DNA of 64,000 nt from Cyprinodon diabolis. Lineage: Eukaryota > Chordata > Actinopteri > Cyprinodontiformes > Cyprinodontidae. The stretch is from the NCBI GenBank assembly GCA_030533445.1, contig CM060076.1:27018603-27082602 (forward strand), read 5' to 3'. The notes below the pieces were generated by a model. The model was not told the origin of the DNA and ran no database searches. It was given only the letters and a program-made list of their open reading frames with translations. Shown one piece after another: positions 36,346-49,064 of the stretch; positions within the stretch are counted from its first letter, which is position 1; each line of letters begins with the position of its first letter. A program made the translations under genes and the position numbers.

Positions 36346-37775
36346 CAATACTGATGTACAGGACTCCTGATGTGCACTGCGTGGAGCTACAGTGCACTCA
36401 GAGATACACAGGGTATCACCATAGTGATGGCACTAAGGTCAGAATGATGTCAGCCATAATTGGGTTTGCACTCATGCAGACTCTGGTGTATGCCCACACA
36501 GAACATCACCCACAAGCTCGCACCTTTCCTGTATCCACACCATGTGCATTAGTATGATTGTAAGCGGGATGTCATTTGGATTATGATGCATCAGCAGGCT
36601 TGCTGCAGGTGTACAACAGTTTTCTATTGAAAACGCCCAGCAAGCATGAATTTTTGTCTTCTCTATTGCTCAGGATGTGACTGAAAGCAAGACGGGGACA
36701 CCAGTCAGTCAGCTCATTAGGTTTGATTGCTAACAGGGTCCTTCCTATTTTCTTTCTCAACACCTTTGCTTGAGTTGGAAACTAGACTTTATTTTATTTG
36801 CTCTGTCTGAGGATTAGTCATTATAATCATTAGTTTAGTTCCTTATCACTCCAGGAGAGAGTCTCGTTCATCAACTCCCATTTAAATGGGGGCAAGAGTC
36901 AGAAAACAATGTTTTGCATAAGAAACACCTCCACGTAAGATGATTAATATGCTGACAGGATTGCCAAAGCTAAAAAATCTTATTAATTGCTGTAGGGTAA
37001 AATTGAAATGTTGTTTTCCTTTTTTTTATTTCAGTTTACAAAAAATAAGTAGATTAACTTGCAACAGAAGTTGTCGTGTCTCCTCTTAATGGCCGATGTT
37101 TTGTCCAGGAGCTGACACTGACTTTATTAAATGTGAAAGAAACTGGCCAAATCCTCAATGGCAACATCTCCCTGTAGCGGTGTGCTGCGTGGCAAAGTGT
37201 CACCGGAGATGCAAACAATACTGTTTATCTAGTCTGACAGAGTCCACAGGTGTGTTGGGTGTTGCTTTCCAGAGACACAGCTCTGTGCATGAGATTTTTC
37301 TTTTATCACCTCCCATACATGCTCTCACACACACCCTCAGCCTGAAACGGAGCCCACATATACACTGATACACATGCGTGTAGTCTTTACATGAGCCGCA
37401 GAAAGAGAGTTGCGAAAGGCATTTAACTGTAATTAGTTGCATAAATCGTTATGTTCGCCAAGGACCGTAACTGCAGTGGGATTTGTTTCGGTGACACTCT
37501 CTCTGCAGGGATCAGTTGTCAACCTCCTGTTACCAAGTACATACTTCTGTGCATAGTGCAAGGAAGACAGGAATTTAGGATTGCGATCCTACTGAAATGT
37601 AGAACCAAGATTCTAAAAATGCTACCTGGGTAAAGGATTAAAAGAATGTGAGGAATAATAATGCGAGTACATCTCGGGCTCAAATATCTGCATCATATTG
37701 TATGTCATGTATGCAATTTAAAGCAATTCCGTTAACATTGTCATTATACTTTCACATGAAATAAATTTTAGTTCT
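36346..37775. other. Non-coding stretch
   Basis: Nothing recognised beyond unsupported short open frames. Confidence 0.5.
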
Positions 37776-37780
37776 AATAT

Positions 37781-38659
37781 TGTCATGAAACGAGGACAGA
37801 TGGACCCAGTATTCAGGAGAGACAGTCAGTAGGAAAGTTCAAAAGGTTTATTAAAATAAAAACAAAACAAAAGCGGGAGCTGTGGCTCACGGACACTGCA
37901 GGCGGGGGGGCGGGGCACCGCCCAATCTCAGACACTCTAGGGGAGGAAACACAGGTAAGTGACCACGATAAACTGATATATGATTATCTGGGTTGGTCAC
38001 TTACCTGGTTTAACAGTCCAGACCACGAGTGTCCCCAGTGCTGCAGTCCCAGAGGTCATGCTGGAAGCTGATTCTGGTGAGGGATCCAGAACAGACAGGA
38101 ACAGGCAGGATCCAGATCAGACAGGAACAGAGACAGGTGGCAGGATCCAGACTTCCAGGCATGCACAGGCTTCCAGGAGGGTTCAGAGTCAGACTGGGAC
38201 CAGAAGCATGACCAGGTGGTCACGCACAGGAGCAGACAGGATCAGGTGCAGAGAGGCAGGCACAGTGGAAGAGGGTAGCTGAGACAGGACGTAGGAACCG
38301 GAACTTGAAGCTGGACTTTAAACTGGTCTCTACCCTGGAGCCAGGCTTACTTTGATAAAAACTGAAACCCCCCCCCCCATAATGAGCCAAAAACCCAGAG
38401 GACTCCATGGGGAAGGGACAGTGGACGATCAGGAGGAACCCTCTTTCCACTGGCAGCTAGGATCCAGGACATGAACCAAATAAAACTGGACAGACTAACA
38501 AAAAGACAAGCAATGGTCTGGCGCTGAATGCTCAGGCTGAACTGAATATAAACCAGAGGAAACAGGTGACAGGAATAAATTATGATTGAGGCAGGGAAGG
38601 AAGAGGGCAGGTGAGAGGAATTACTAATTAAGGGAGAGCAAACAGGCCAGATCATGACA
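37781..38659 (-). mobile_element. Solo LTR, 879 bp
   Basis: Starts TGTCATG and ends CATGACA, flanked by the perfect 5-bp duplication AATAT (37776-37780 and 38660-38664). Read on the minus strand it has TTTATATT (near 38545-38552) as a TATA-like box and AATAAA near 37850, so the LTR points to the minus strand. No internal retrotransposon coding sequence is present, so recombination between two LTRs left one. It also holds a 14-bp hairpin (37952-37965 with 37994-38007), CAGGA/GACAGG-rich degenerate tandem repeats (38080-38270) and a run of eleven C. Confidence 0.85.
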
Positions 38660-38664
38660 AATAT

Positions 38665-39178
38665 CCTTACCCTTTAAAGCAACATAGCTTGTGCTAATCT
38701 TTGCAAGAAATGTACATTTAGGATTTTTATTTACAAGTCTCTAATCTGTATATGCAACATATAAACCTGTCATAGTTTCCATTTTTTTAAGTGAATGTGA
38801 TACTGACACCAAACAAGCAATACAATCTGTTTTTTTGTGCTTTTCACTATTGTATTGATTTAGTTTTCAGTTGACCTTGGTATTCCAATGGGACAACATT
38901 TGGTATTTATGTATAAAAGTGAACTAGTTTTTTCCACAGTGCTGAAAAACAAATTTTATTTCCCCTGTCAGTTTACTTTTCTATCAAGGATTGGTCTTGA
39001 CCACAATAACAAGTAGTTATTAGTTCATTCAGTGTAACATGGTCATGAAAATACTCTTCTTTATCCTTCTCCTACCCTTTTACGTAGTTTGTAAGGTTGT
39101 AGTTTGAGCAGAGGTAGTGATCGGGGTATACGTTTTAATTCCTGCCACACTTGATCTGCAGTATTTGTATATCATATA
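38665..39178. other. Non-coding stretch
   Basis: AT-rich, nothing recognised. Confidence 0.5.
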
Positions 39179-39262
39179 AGGTATAGTGGAGGATTTTCGC
39201 AAATTTTTAAAAGACTCTACTTTAAAAAAAATGCACATGCATAACCCTTAATTTGTTTCCAA
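39179..39262 (+). mobile_element. TTAA-type MITE, 5' fragment
   Basis: AGGTATAGTGGAGGATTTTCGCAA and the following AATGCACATGCATAACCCT text match the left end of the copy at 24071. Similarity stops near 39262. Confidence 0.65.
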
Positions 39263-39612
39263 ACAGAGTCTGAGGTTGTGTGCTTCAGGTATGAATACAA
39301 ACAGTTTATTTAGATTTTTTCAAGCCACCACAGTGCAGAACGTTTTTCAAAAATCATACCTGACCCGTCATGTGTTATTTAGCAGCAGTGCTGCCAGCAT
39401 ACTGACAATATCCTTCAGCTCGCGTGATGCATTCGCCAATGACTTTTTGAAATGTTTTGAATGAGAAGCTCTTGACATCCTATGTCTACATGCACAAAAG
39501 TTTACAATTGGAAAAAAATGTATTCAGATTAAAAAACAAAAATTGTCAGATTCGACTCTTTATGTCGAAATAAGTAATCAGAACAAAACAGCTGATTGGA
39601 TTAAAAATTTGT

Positions 39613-39614
<2 letters not shown>

Positions 39615-39694
<80 letters not shown>
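39615..39694. repeat. (AT)n microsatellite
   Basis: About 40 AT units. The Tyr/Ile run in an overlapping minus-strand frame is an artefact. Confidence 0.97.
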
Positions 39695-39697
<3 letters not shown>

Positions 39698-40765
39698 GTA
39701 ATTTTTTTCTCTCATTATTTCAGCACCTTTACCTGACCATTTTAAAAAAAATTTTTTATATATTTTTGTTCTCCCTTCTCCAGACCTTTCAATCACTGTA
39801 ACTTAGAAACAGTACTCCTTACCTGGGGGATGTTCTTGACAGGTGCTGTGTCTGCAGAAAGAAAAATCAGCAGACAACTGATCTGGGATGTTTTTCAGAA
39901 TTTATACATAACTTAATAAAAGGAGAAAATTGTTCTTGATTCTTTACTGTGGAAAATAATGAATCCTAAATGTTTTCCTATGAAAAATATTTGGTGAATG
40001 AAATAACAGCTTGTTGGAAAGCTTTGTTTTATCGGCCCAGGTATACAGACAAGAGGCTTTTCAAGTTTTTATATAAATATTTCATCAAAAGTTAAGTCTC
40101 TGGAAGGTTCTTCTGAACATTTGAAAGTACTGTTTTAGAGGATTGGTGACCTCTGTCAACCTCTGGAAAAGAAAAAAACATGCTGACACAAAAAGTTATT
40201 ACAATATGTCATGTCGAACACGTATACGGGTTGACTCTTTCAATTGCTTTTGTTTCTTTGTCTTTAAGGTTTTGATTTTAAGTTGGCAACAACTGTGCCG
40301 TCTACTTTTTCACAGCTTTACATACCATTGACAGGACCGACACCACCTGTCAACAATGTGCAGCCTAGTTTGTTTGCTCCAGGCGCAGTCGATGGATGCC
40401 TACCTAATTCTTAGAATAAATGCATCACAAAAGGAAGGGTTAGTTTTTGTTCTTTTAAAGCAAACATTCAAATGTTTTAATTACCCTCTCATCAAAGAAA
40501 TTATTAATGTCAAATTAACGTTTTCTTCATGAATCACCAACTAAAATATTATAGGACAGATTTCCAAGTTGTATGAGAGAATGTCATGTTAGTCTTTTCA
40601 GTGAGAGTGTGACTTTACTTAGTTGCTGTGTAGTTAGTTTATGTAAAAAGTCTTACAGGGTAGCTGACATCTAAAAATTCATGATGTATGTGTGGTTTAA
40701 TTTTGACTTTGTGTTATTTTTTATATTACAGATGATTTATCAAACTGATAATAGTAATGCGATCT
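39695..40765. other. Non-coding stretch
   Basis: Nothing recognised. Confidence 0.5.
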
Positions 40766-41041
40766 CACTGGAAAAAAACAAAATCTAGAGAAGTAATTTT
40801 TTCTTAAAATAAGTGTGTTTGTTCTTGAATTGAGGCACATTTTGCTTATAAACAAGTCAATTTACATTAAAAATGAGGAAAAACAATTGCATTGTCTTAT
40901 TTCAAATGCATGTTATCTAATTATCTTATTTGAAGAAAAAAAATACTCATTACATTAGCAAACTATCTCATTTACCTGCTCAAATCAAGGGTAAATACGC
41001 TTATTTTTAGTAATGTTTATTTCTAGATCGTTTTTGCAGTG
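40766..41041 (+). mobile_element. Palindromic MITE, copy 1
   Basis: Begins CACTGGAAAAAAAC and ends GTTTTTGCAGTG. The two halves are imperfect reverse complements over most of their length (AAAATAAGTGT..TTCTTGAATTGAG against its counterpart on the right). Related to the copy at 63664-63916. No coding capacity. Target duplication not resolved. Confidence 0.7.
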
Positions 41042-41463
41042 CTGTCATCAGTTGACTAAGTGCCATGTAAAAACATATCTTACTGATTGCATTAAAAAGA
41101 AAAAAAAAAGATCCACGTTATAGCCTGCTTCAGCCTCCTGGCAAGCGAACAGGTTGGATGGAGCGTAAGGTGTAAACTTTTGAGTTTGTGAAAAAAAGCC
41201 AAAAACCTTTGCCAACGAAATAAGATAACATGAATGAAATTTTGATATTGTAAAGCTTTGGCAAATTACTTTTATCAGAATATTGTTTGTTTATTGAATA
41301 GTAGATATAATATATAATTTTTGTTGTTACTTAAGTTTCAAATTAAAATATCACAGTATTTTTTGCAGATAAAGACATTTTGAAATGTGATTTCTTTGAG
41401 TTACACAAGCAGTTTTTCATTCATTGGCGGATTATTAATCTAAAGATACTTTAAAAGTACTTT

Positions 41464-41976
41464 TGTAATGATCTTGGTTCTGTTGGTTTTCTCTAAGTTT
41501 TCAGTTTCAAGTTCATCCAGGTTTTTCCTTGTTTTCTAGCGTTATTGGTGTGTTCTGGATTTATATAAGTTTCTTAGGTTTGTCTCTGTCTGTCCTCTGT
41601 TGCCCGCTTGTGTTTTCTTTTCCCTTGGCTTCCTCATCAGCTCTACTCACACCTGGTCCTTATCAGCTCGTTAGTCCTGCCTTTGTTCAGTCAGCTATAA
41701 ATACACTGCAGTCCCTCTGTGTTGGTTCCTCGTCTTACTTTGTCTCACCCTGGCTCCTTGTGATGGTTTTCCCCTGATTTCTCCATGGTTCTAGTTTGTG
41801 ATTTATTTTTATGTTGGATTTTTGGATACCTGTTTTTGTTTAACATTTATAAGTTGGCTTTTTGGATTTCTGTTTTTGCTATCTGTGTTATCCTATTAAA
41901 TCTTCAAAAGAACACACCAATGCCTCTCAGCCACTGCATTTGGGTCCTCACAAAAAGCTCCAAACAAACCGTGACA
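41464..41976 (+). mobile_element. Solo LTR, 513 bp
   Basis: Starts TGTAATGATC, ends ACCGTGACA, and is flanked by the perfect 5-bp duplication ACTTT (41459-41463 and 41977-41981). It has a plus-strand TATA-like CTATAAATA (near 41695) and an ATTAAA polyadenylation variant (near 41895). There is no partner LTR or internal coding sequence. Open frames here are non-coding. Confidence 0.88.
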
Positions 41977-41981
41977 ACTTT

Positions 41982-44900
41982 CTCAAACTTACTTTGAACT
42001 TTCATTGCCCTAATGAAATGCTCTGAACTTTGTGGCTGTTAAGTTCCAGGGTATGAATATTTTTGTTTCACTAGATTGGGGGTATTTAGGTTTTTCTATT
42101 AGATCAGTCTACAACAGGGATGGAGGTCTCAAGACCAGCTTTTCTCTTGGTCAGGCTCCACCTTTTTTTCCCCAGTCATTGACTCGGTCACTGATCTTTA
42201 TACCTGTGTCTTGGTCTTGGAAAAAAAAGTAATGATGCAAAAAATAACTCTTTTTGATCTTTATCTGCAGATGCACATCATATTATATATTAAAATCAAC
42301 ATATGTGATCAGAGCACCACTGGATCCTGCCAGCTTGGACTATGTACAATATAGTTATGATGTCCATAAAATTTTACTGTGAGAATATTTACAGCAGATT
42401 GGAATTTAGTTTACTGATTATGTGGCTTTTGATTCATCGCTTTAAAAGATGAATATTTACCTGCTGTCTTGCTTTCACTGTGCAAACATGTCCTTGGTTT
42501 TTGAGAATGATTACATTTGGTTTGAAATGAAGAATTTAAAGTGGAAATAACACTGGCACTGACATATACCTATTATTCTGGCCGACTCTGGTTATGTGGT
42601 AAAGTCTAAGCTGAACAGTATTGCAGCTCTCCATGCCAAACTCACTGAACCAGCCGATAAACAGGAATAATGAGGCTGATTTCATGAAGCCAAATGCATA
42701 AATTAAGTCTTACCTTTGCTGTGTTAAGGTTGTTATCCTGTATCTGACTGCTGAATGTTTTCAGCTTTTTGCGTCTTCTATTGGTTGTGTAATTTTATTT
42801 ATTTTTTTGTAGGAAAAGTTCAATGGACATGTCACCCATTCATAAATATTTTGGGTAGGCTAAAACAAATTCAGTCTAATTGACACATCCCACTTAATTA
42901 ATATTAATAAAAAAATAATAATAAACAGTTGTTGCACTTTTATTTATATTAACTTTAGTAGAAAATAACTCTGGTGAAGAAAAATTGGGATAAACATCAG
43001 CTGGCTCTAAGCCAGATATTATTTAATAAAAATCTTGGCAATATGCTGTTCTTTTAGGGTTTGTAAGAAGCACTTCTTTAAAAAGATACTTTAAGTCACT
43101 CTTTTTTTTTCTTTATTAAAAATATGTATTACTCTTCATGTTTTCTAACATTTTTCGTTTAACTTTTGCATAATTTAAACTAATAGATTAAGTTTAGAAA
43201 AAGATCTACAATAGTTCCTTCTGTGTGATTTATATGCTCTAAAACAATTTTTTTTCGGTCACTGACTTTTTATCAGACTCATTAGAAAATCTGTTTAGGT
43301 GAAACATCAGGACTTAGGCTACTAGTAGGACTTAAGTTGATAATGAAAAAGATTTAATTTTTTTCCCTTAAATGATATCTGTAGTCTTTTATAATAAAGG
43401 TCATAATTCACGCATATTATTTAAGGTAAACCTTAAATAATAAGCATTTATGTTTCTTTCTTCACTAGTCTGTGAGTTGCTGATTTTCTTGGAGCTGCAC
43501 CTTCAAGCTCCCTTGAGACAGAACATGCAAACCAGGCTCAATTCCCTCTTCTGCATAATCAGCTGTATTGATTTGTTCTGCCATGCACTTATGTGCTTAA
43601 CTTTTATAGGAGGACAAAACACGTGTTTTTTTTTTTCTTCAGTTGATTAGGAACAATTAATTCAGATTGAACTTTTAGGATACTTTTGTTCAGTTTGTAG
43701 TAGGATAAACATTTTATTTCTAAAGCTGCTATTTAACTTTAAAACTACCCTTTTTTAACTGCCTTTGCACCTTGGTACGTTCCCTGCGCATATTTTGAGA
43801 GTTAATACAAGATTAGTCTACTGAAAAATTTGAGGTTAGTAGAGAGGGTTACTATAGAGAAAGAGGATTGTTAGTGTATGATCGAGTATTTCCCACAGCT
43901 TCTAATATCCCCTCTTTAGTGTCTTGGTGTTGGAAATAATCTTTATCATCCATAAAAAGACCTGTTTAATCCCCAAATTATTACGTTGTTAAATATAATA
44001 GACATGAATACTTCTCTGTTATTTAGATACAGTTTCTCCTACCAGTGGTATAATATAAACATTACACCCTATTTTTCTTTCAACTCTCTCTGAAGTCAGA
44101 TTAAAAGGCAGAGAAGCCTTTTGCCAGGATATTAGTAATAATCTTGATTGCATACGTCACAAGGTTAGGAGAAAAGAATGGGAAGAAACTGGGCACACTA
44201 TAAAGATCATAATTACACAGTCACTCTTCTCAAAGCCCAGTTTGACATAAGGGGACATATGCCGTTAGCCTTGGAAACGAAGAGCAAGAAAACCATCTAA
44301 AATGTATGGAATGCACACCAAATACTATCACTGAAGTAAAATAACTAACCTTAACAGTTTTTCTGGCTCACCTGCATTTTTTTAGATGGCAGCAATGACT
44401 TTGAGACAATACGTTTTTCTTTGCTAAACTCAGATTTAAGTATGCTAACATTTAAATCCAGTTTGAGAGTTGCTTACTATAAGAAGAAGTGTTTCTTAAA
44501 GAGTGATCCCTCCAGCCATAAGAGGCCATGAGGCCTAAGTGCCTTTGGGGGGCAATATCCTTCCAAACAACAGATCAGTTTGCAGTGTTGAACAGAAATT
44601 ATGTCTTTCTTCAATTACTCAACAACAAGACTCAGACTTATACAAACTTTATTGTTATTTTTGTATGCACATAGTGTATACAAAAATAAATTCCGTTGCA
44701 TGCAGCTTACAACACTGTAATGATATTGCAGTTGGAGTAGATAAACATTACCAATATTAAGTGCAGCAGTGATCAGAATGTAAACAATGTAGGAGAAAAA
44801 GAAACCAGTTTTAATAAAGGGCATTTTATATGATTTTTTCATTGCAGTGGAAAAAAAATTATGGTAGAAAAATGCAGTAGAAAGCAAAACAATGCAGCAA

Positions 44901-46383
44901 AACAATTCACAAGAAATGGTCAGTAAAAACAACTCTATCATTTAAGTAATCCTTAATGGGTGCACATTGTGCCTAGAAAACATTTCTCACACAATTTACA
45001 CTGAGGAACAAACCTTAAATCTTAATACATGCAGAATCAATCATTTTAAGTTTGACTCCATCTTTTTTTGTTCCTTCAATCTGCTATACTGTAGTTTTTG
45101 GTTAGCCCATGAGGTCTGCAGCCTCTAATTTGTTTTTTGTTTTTTTTTTACTTTTAGGACACCCCTGATATTATGTATTGTTTTTCTTTGCTGAATGAAG
45201 ACATTTTACATTAATGAACAATCTAAGCAATGCAAATACATGCACCCCGTTACAGCCAAGGCTGAGTTCCATACGGTGTTCATCTGCTGTATCAAATCTG
45301 CTCTAGTATAAGGATGTTTAGGGGTAACACAATTTTTTTTGCATTTTGGTTATAAAAAGCGGTTATTTGTTCTGCCGATGACTGTCCATCACCATGAACC
45401 AGTATCAGGATTCTGAAATGGCGTCCGACTTACAAAAAAGCTTCATAACTACTATCTTGATAACCTGTCATACTTGACTGTTCTCGTGAGAAATGGCTGT
45501 GTGTGAAAATCTTAGATCATCACACCTAGAAATACTTCAAGCACTCCATGCCATGTCAGAAGATGATACCCATTTTTATGCATTCTTTATTTATAGGGTG
45601 AGGCTTCTATTAAAAGCCTTATTCCTTGAGTTGCTGTCATAAACTTTGCTTTGTGTTCAAATGTAACTAAATTAATGGCAGATGACTGTACAGATCCAAA
45701 TGAGATGAGCTGAAGTACGACTCTCGGATCTCTACATTACAAGGGTATTATGCTTCTCCGAGACTGTGGTAAGAAAAAAACAAAACAAGTGAATTAAAGG
45801 TCAACTACTGTCCAATGTCATTAGTTAATGTTTGCAAAACCTGCTTGCAGAGTTTTAGTAAAGCAGAACATTTGCATTGCCTGGCTTCATCACTATAGTT
45901 TATTACTCATTTGAGTGTATCAGACCTTTGGCTGATGCTTGTACAATAAAACACAAACCAGTTTGCAGAACAAAGCATCTGAAAAGTTGACTGGACTAAA
46001 TTGTTCTTTATAAACACATATTTAATGGATGCTTCATGCTCTGGGCCAAACTTTGAGCATTACTGTACAATCTGAGATGTTGAGGCAGAATAGGTAGTTG
46101 GATAATATATAGTTATACATTTGATTGAAATACTTCTTTGCCTGAAGCTACATCGGCAAGAAAATATTCTGAAATTATGCAGCTCGATCACCAGTCTCCA
46201 TCGTTGACCATTAGTTTAAGGTGTGGATATCAGCTGCTCTGTAAAAGGACAAAGTTAGAGGGTGCTATTCTGCCATTCATTTTGGATTTCTGTAAGATCC
46301 CCTCAGGTACTTTGATAAATATGAATTTCCAAATGTCCAGGGTAACTAAAATGTTTATTACTCAATTCATTCATCAAACCAAG
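41982..46383. other. AT-rich non-coding stretch
   Basis: No gene recognised. 42090-42235 has a GTCTCAAGACCAGC / TTGGTCTTGG text that could be an old repeat. Confidence 0.5.
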
Positions 46384-46391
46384 ATATTTAG

Positions 46392-47485
46392 TAGTGGTGG
46401 GCTGCTATCTGCGTTAATGGCTGTTTTAATGCCATGCACTTATTGGGCACTAAAAAAAAAATATCACTGTTAATCTATTCTCATAGTTTGGTTGGGAGAT
46501 AGGTCTATACTAATGATGACTTTCACCTTGATATTTTAGAGCAGATGTATATCTGGGAGCGAGAACGAATCGTCTTCGAACCTGTGTAGGCGTACTGTGA
46601 AATTACCACTTTGAAGGTGACTTACTGTTGGAGCCTCTTAAGAGTTAGACACATTGCTGAATTATCAATGTTACAGATCTAATCTTTTATGAATGGAAGA
46701 TCTGTTGTAATTTCTTTATTTCTTATTTGACCCTATTCCATGTCAGTCTACCTCCTGCTGTGATCAACAAGCAGAAGCAGCTCCTATGGTTGATCTGATT
46801 GTTTGGTGAAGGACTTAGGAGTGAAGCAGTTTTTCTACCACCAATTAACCAATTAACGTTTGTATTAAATTTTTTGTACGTCAAATTTGAGATTATTTCT
46901 GTTATTTGAGTGCTTTTTATATTTGAGTGAGTCGAAAACCTCCTCCTAAAACTACTCTGGCATTTTTTTGATTTTTGCAAACTTATTAGGTTTTAAGCAT
47001 AGCCGTAACAAGTAGAAAAACTTCACAGGTGACTTGAAGAAAAGGGCAAAGTGGGGGATCCAGCCGGTCACTCACAGACGAACAAAGAAAGCAGCCAGCG
47101 GGCCGTTAGTAAAATCAGCTGATTGAGTTTATCAATGAAAGCGCTGCTGTGCTGCAGAGAAACAATCGATCACTACAGAAAGCAAAGTTTTTGATTTTTA
47201 TGAACTTTTTCAAAAGTGAAGAGATCTTTGTGTTCATTAATGATGTCCAACCCTGAAATTCCGCCTGCGTCGGAGAAAATGTTAAACATGGATGTAGCTA
47301 TAAAGACGCCGGGTTTGCTTCAGGGAAAATGTATTGAACAGGTTATTATTTGGGTAGCACATACATATAATGAATTTCTCTGGCAGAATTCAAAGGAGCG
47401 ATTTTAATCTACACTAATCTAGATTAGTTCCAAGATTGCAGTGAGATTAATCTAGGTTAAAAAAAAGAATTTATGCCCACCACTA
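46392..47485 (+). mobile_element. Non-autonomous hAT element, 1,094 bp
   Basis: Perfect 11-bp terminal inverted repeats TAGTGGTGGGC and GCCCACCACTA, flanked by ATATTTAG (46384-46391) and CTATTTAG (47486-47493), seven of eight identical. Before the right end a GATTAATCTAG palindrome cluster resembles hAT subterminal repeats. A 63-codon open frame (47216-47407) with an internal ATG context at 47240 may be a leftover first exon of a transposase, but no catalytic domain remains. Confidence 0.88.
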
Positions 47486-47493
47486 CTATTTAG

Positions 47494-48149
47494 TTAGGGC
47501 CATTGTCGTGAGCCCTGTTTGATGTTTTTTTTTCATATTCCAAATGTTCCTTTTAAGAGTGTTAGTCAACAAATCTGCTATTCACAAAAATGTCAAGATC
47601 CAATGTCAAGTTAAGCACTGCATAACCCGCATCAAAGTTTTGTAAAGAACTTCAGCTTCTAGCATGCTGCAAGATTATGTCAAACTTTTACTTTTCTTGT
47701 TCATGTATGGTCATTCATATTTAATTTATGCTGCTTTTGAAACCACACCAATGTATTAAGGCACACAAACACATGTACGCACAGCAGCTGCCATTTCAAG
47801 GCGTTCTCAATACTGAGGCAAAGAAGCAGCATGACAAACCCCTGTGTGCAGAATAAAGACTTATCATCCGCTGTCATTCCCTCCTCACAGACCAGGGGAT
47901 TTTGCATTGGGCTTGCTAAACGTTCTTTGAGGTTGTTATTTATTTATTTCATCTGTTATCCGGCGCCCTGTAAGCATAACGTGCCTTTGGTGAGATTGAG
48001 CACAATGTACTTCAAACCCCCCCCCCCAGGCGATAGATTCCCCTCCTTACATCCTGTACATCTTTGATTCACGATATAAGAGTGGTACGCTCTTCATACA
48101 GTTCAATAACAGCCAACTCCATGCTGATGTAACTCTGGCTCACTGTTGC
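47494..48149. other. Non-coding stretch
   Basis: Nothing certain. Includes a run of eleven C at 48017-48027. Confidence 0.45.
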
Positions 48150-48560
48150 CTCTCAGCCTGTCACGCATGAAAAGGGGAGACCCCTGAAATGCACTTGAAG
48201 GGCAGTGTGATTGAATTAACCAGCCATTAGATGTAGGAGATGAGCTGTAATTGCATGGGTATTTATCTATTCAGATAAAAGAGTTTTGACCGGGAGGTCG
48301 TGTTACTACTGCGCTGCCCCCAGGATAAAATGTGTGTACCTGTTTACATCTTCCTCATTCGTGTTGTTCCAACCTATTATTGTTGAGCCCTGATTCTCTG
48401 CATTACACTGTGGAATGGTTTTGCTCCTCGTGGCATAAAGCAATGATAATGTGGCCCAGCAGTGCTTATCTTTCTCAATGTTGCTGCAGCCTACATTAAT
48501 GACCGGAATAACAGAAATTTTAGGCATTGTGCAATCCACAGTGTTCATGATGATCTAGTG
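48150..48560. promoter_or_regulatory. Candidate conserved non-coding element upstream of the exon
   Basis: Balanced, high-complexity sequence with GAATTAACCAGCCATTAGAT, GAGCTGTAATTGCATGGG and GATAAAAGAG motifs, lying 200-600 bp 5' of the only supported exon. No repeat similarity. An enhancer or promoter role is inferred from position and composition only. Confidence 0.3.
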
Positions 48561-48758
48561 CCAAGCAGGCAGTTGCTGTGAGTTTTTACTTTATGTCACC
48601 ATCTTCTGTTCTTATTTCATCTGATGTCTTCCTCGTTATTTTTCTCTGTACCGGTTTTTTCTTTTTTAAATGTTTTTTTTGTGAGTTATTCCTGTTACCA
48701 CCTCTATTATTTGCCGAATAGAATGTCATCCTGACCTTATACTTTCTGTTTCATGCAG

Positions 48759-49064
48759 GCCTGCCCCCGTTCTTCCCACTGAGAGGAAGTGATGTCACGT
48801 CACCACCACCGCTTTGAGAGGGACTACCGGGGACCCTGGGATCGGAGAGACATCCGTCCCTCCGGCCTTCACAATGGAGGAGCCAACCATAGCTGTGCCT
48901 CTGCCGTCGTCAATGGCAACAACCGTCCGGGGCTGCTTCCCCTCCCAGTTATCCCCTCCCTCCTACCCACCCCGGTTACAGTTGCCGTGACAACGTCGAG
49001 CTGTGACCTAGTGGTCAAGCGAGGCATCCCGGCAGCAGGATCAGTGGCTCCAGCATCGGCAAAG
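48759..49064 (+). CDS. Probable first coding exon of an unrecognised host gene
   Basis: A pyrimidine-rich acceptor ending TTTCATGCAG (to 48758) and a donor AAAG|GTAGGA (49064/49065) bound a 306-bp exon. The frame has a stop at 48780-48782, so translation should start at the ATG at 48792, which has a purine (G) at -3. It encodes 91 codons to the donor, phase 0. The product begins MSRHHHRFERDYRGPWDRRD (basic, His/Arg-rich), then an Asn/Gly-rich part and a Pro/Leu/Val-rich part (LLPLPVIPSLLPTPVTVAV) ending ASAK. There is no signal peptide, membrane segment or known domain; low-complexity starts like this are typical of nuclear regulators. GC content is well above the surroundings. No further exon of the same gene could be placed in the remaining 15 kb, so the next intron is probably long. 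I do not recognise the gene. Confidence 0.7.

Noticed and set aside
38080..38270. CRISPR-like or minisatellite array
   Set aside because: The CAGGA/GACAGG units are irregular, have no uniform spacers and lie inside a vertebrate solo LTR.
39578..39796. Minus-strand frame with a Tyr/Ile run
   Set aside because: Translation of the AT microsatellite.
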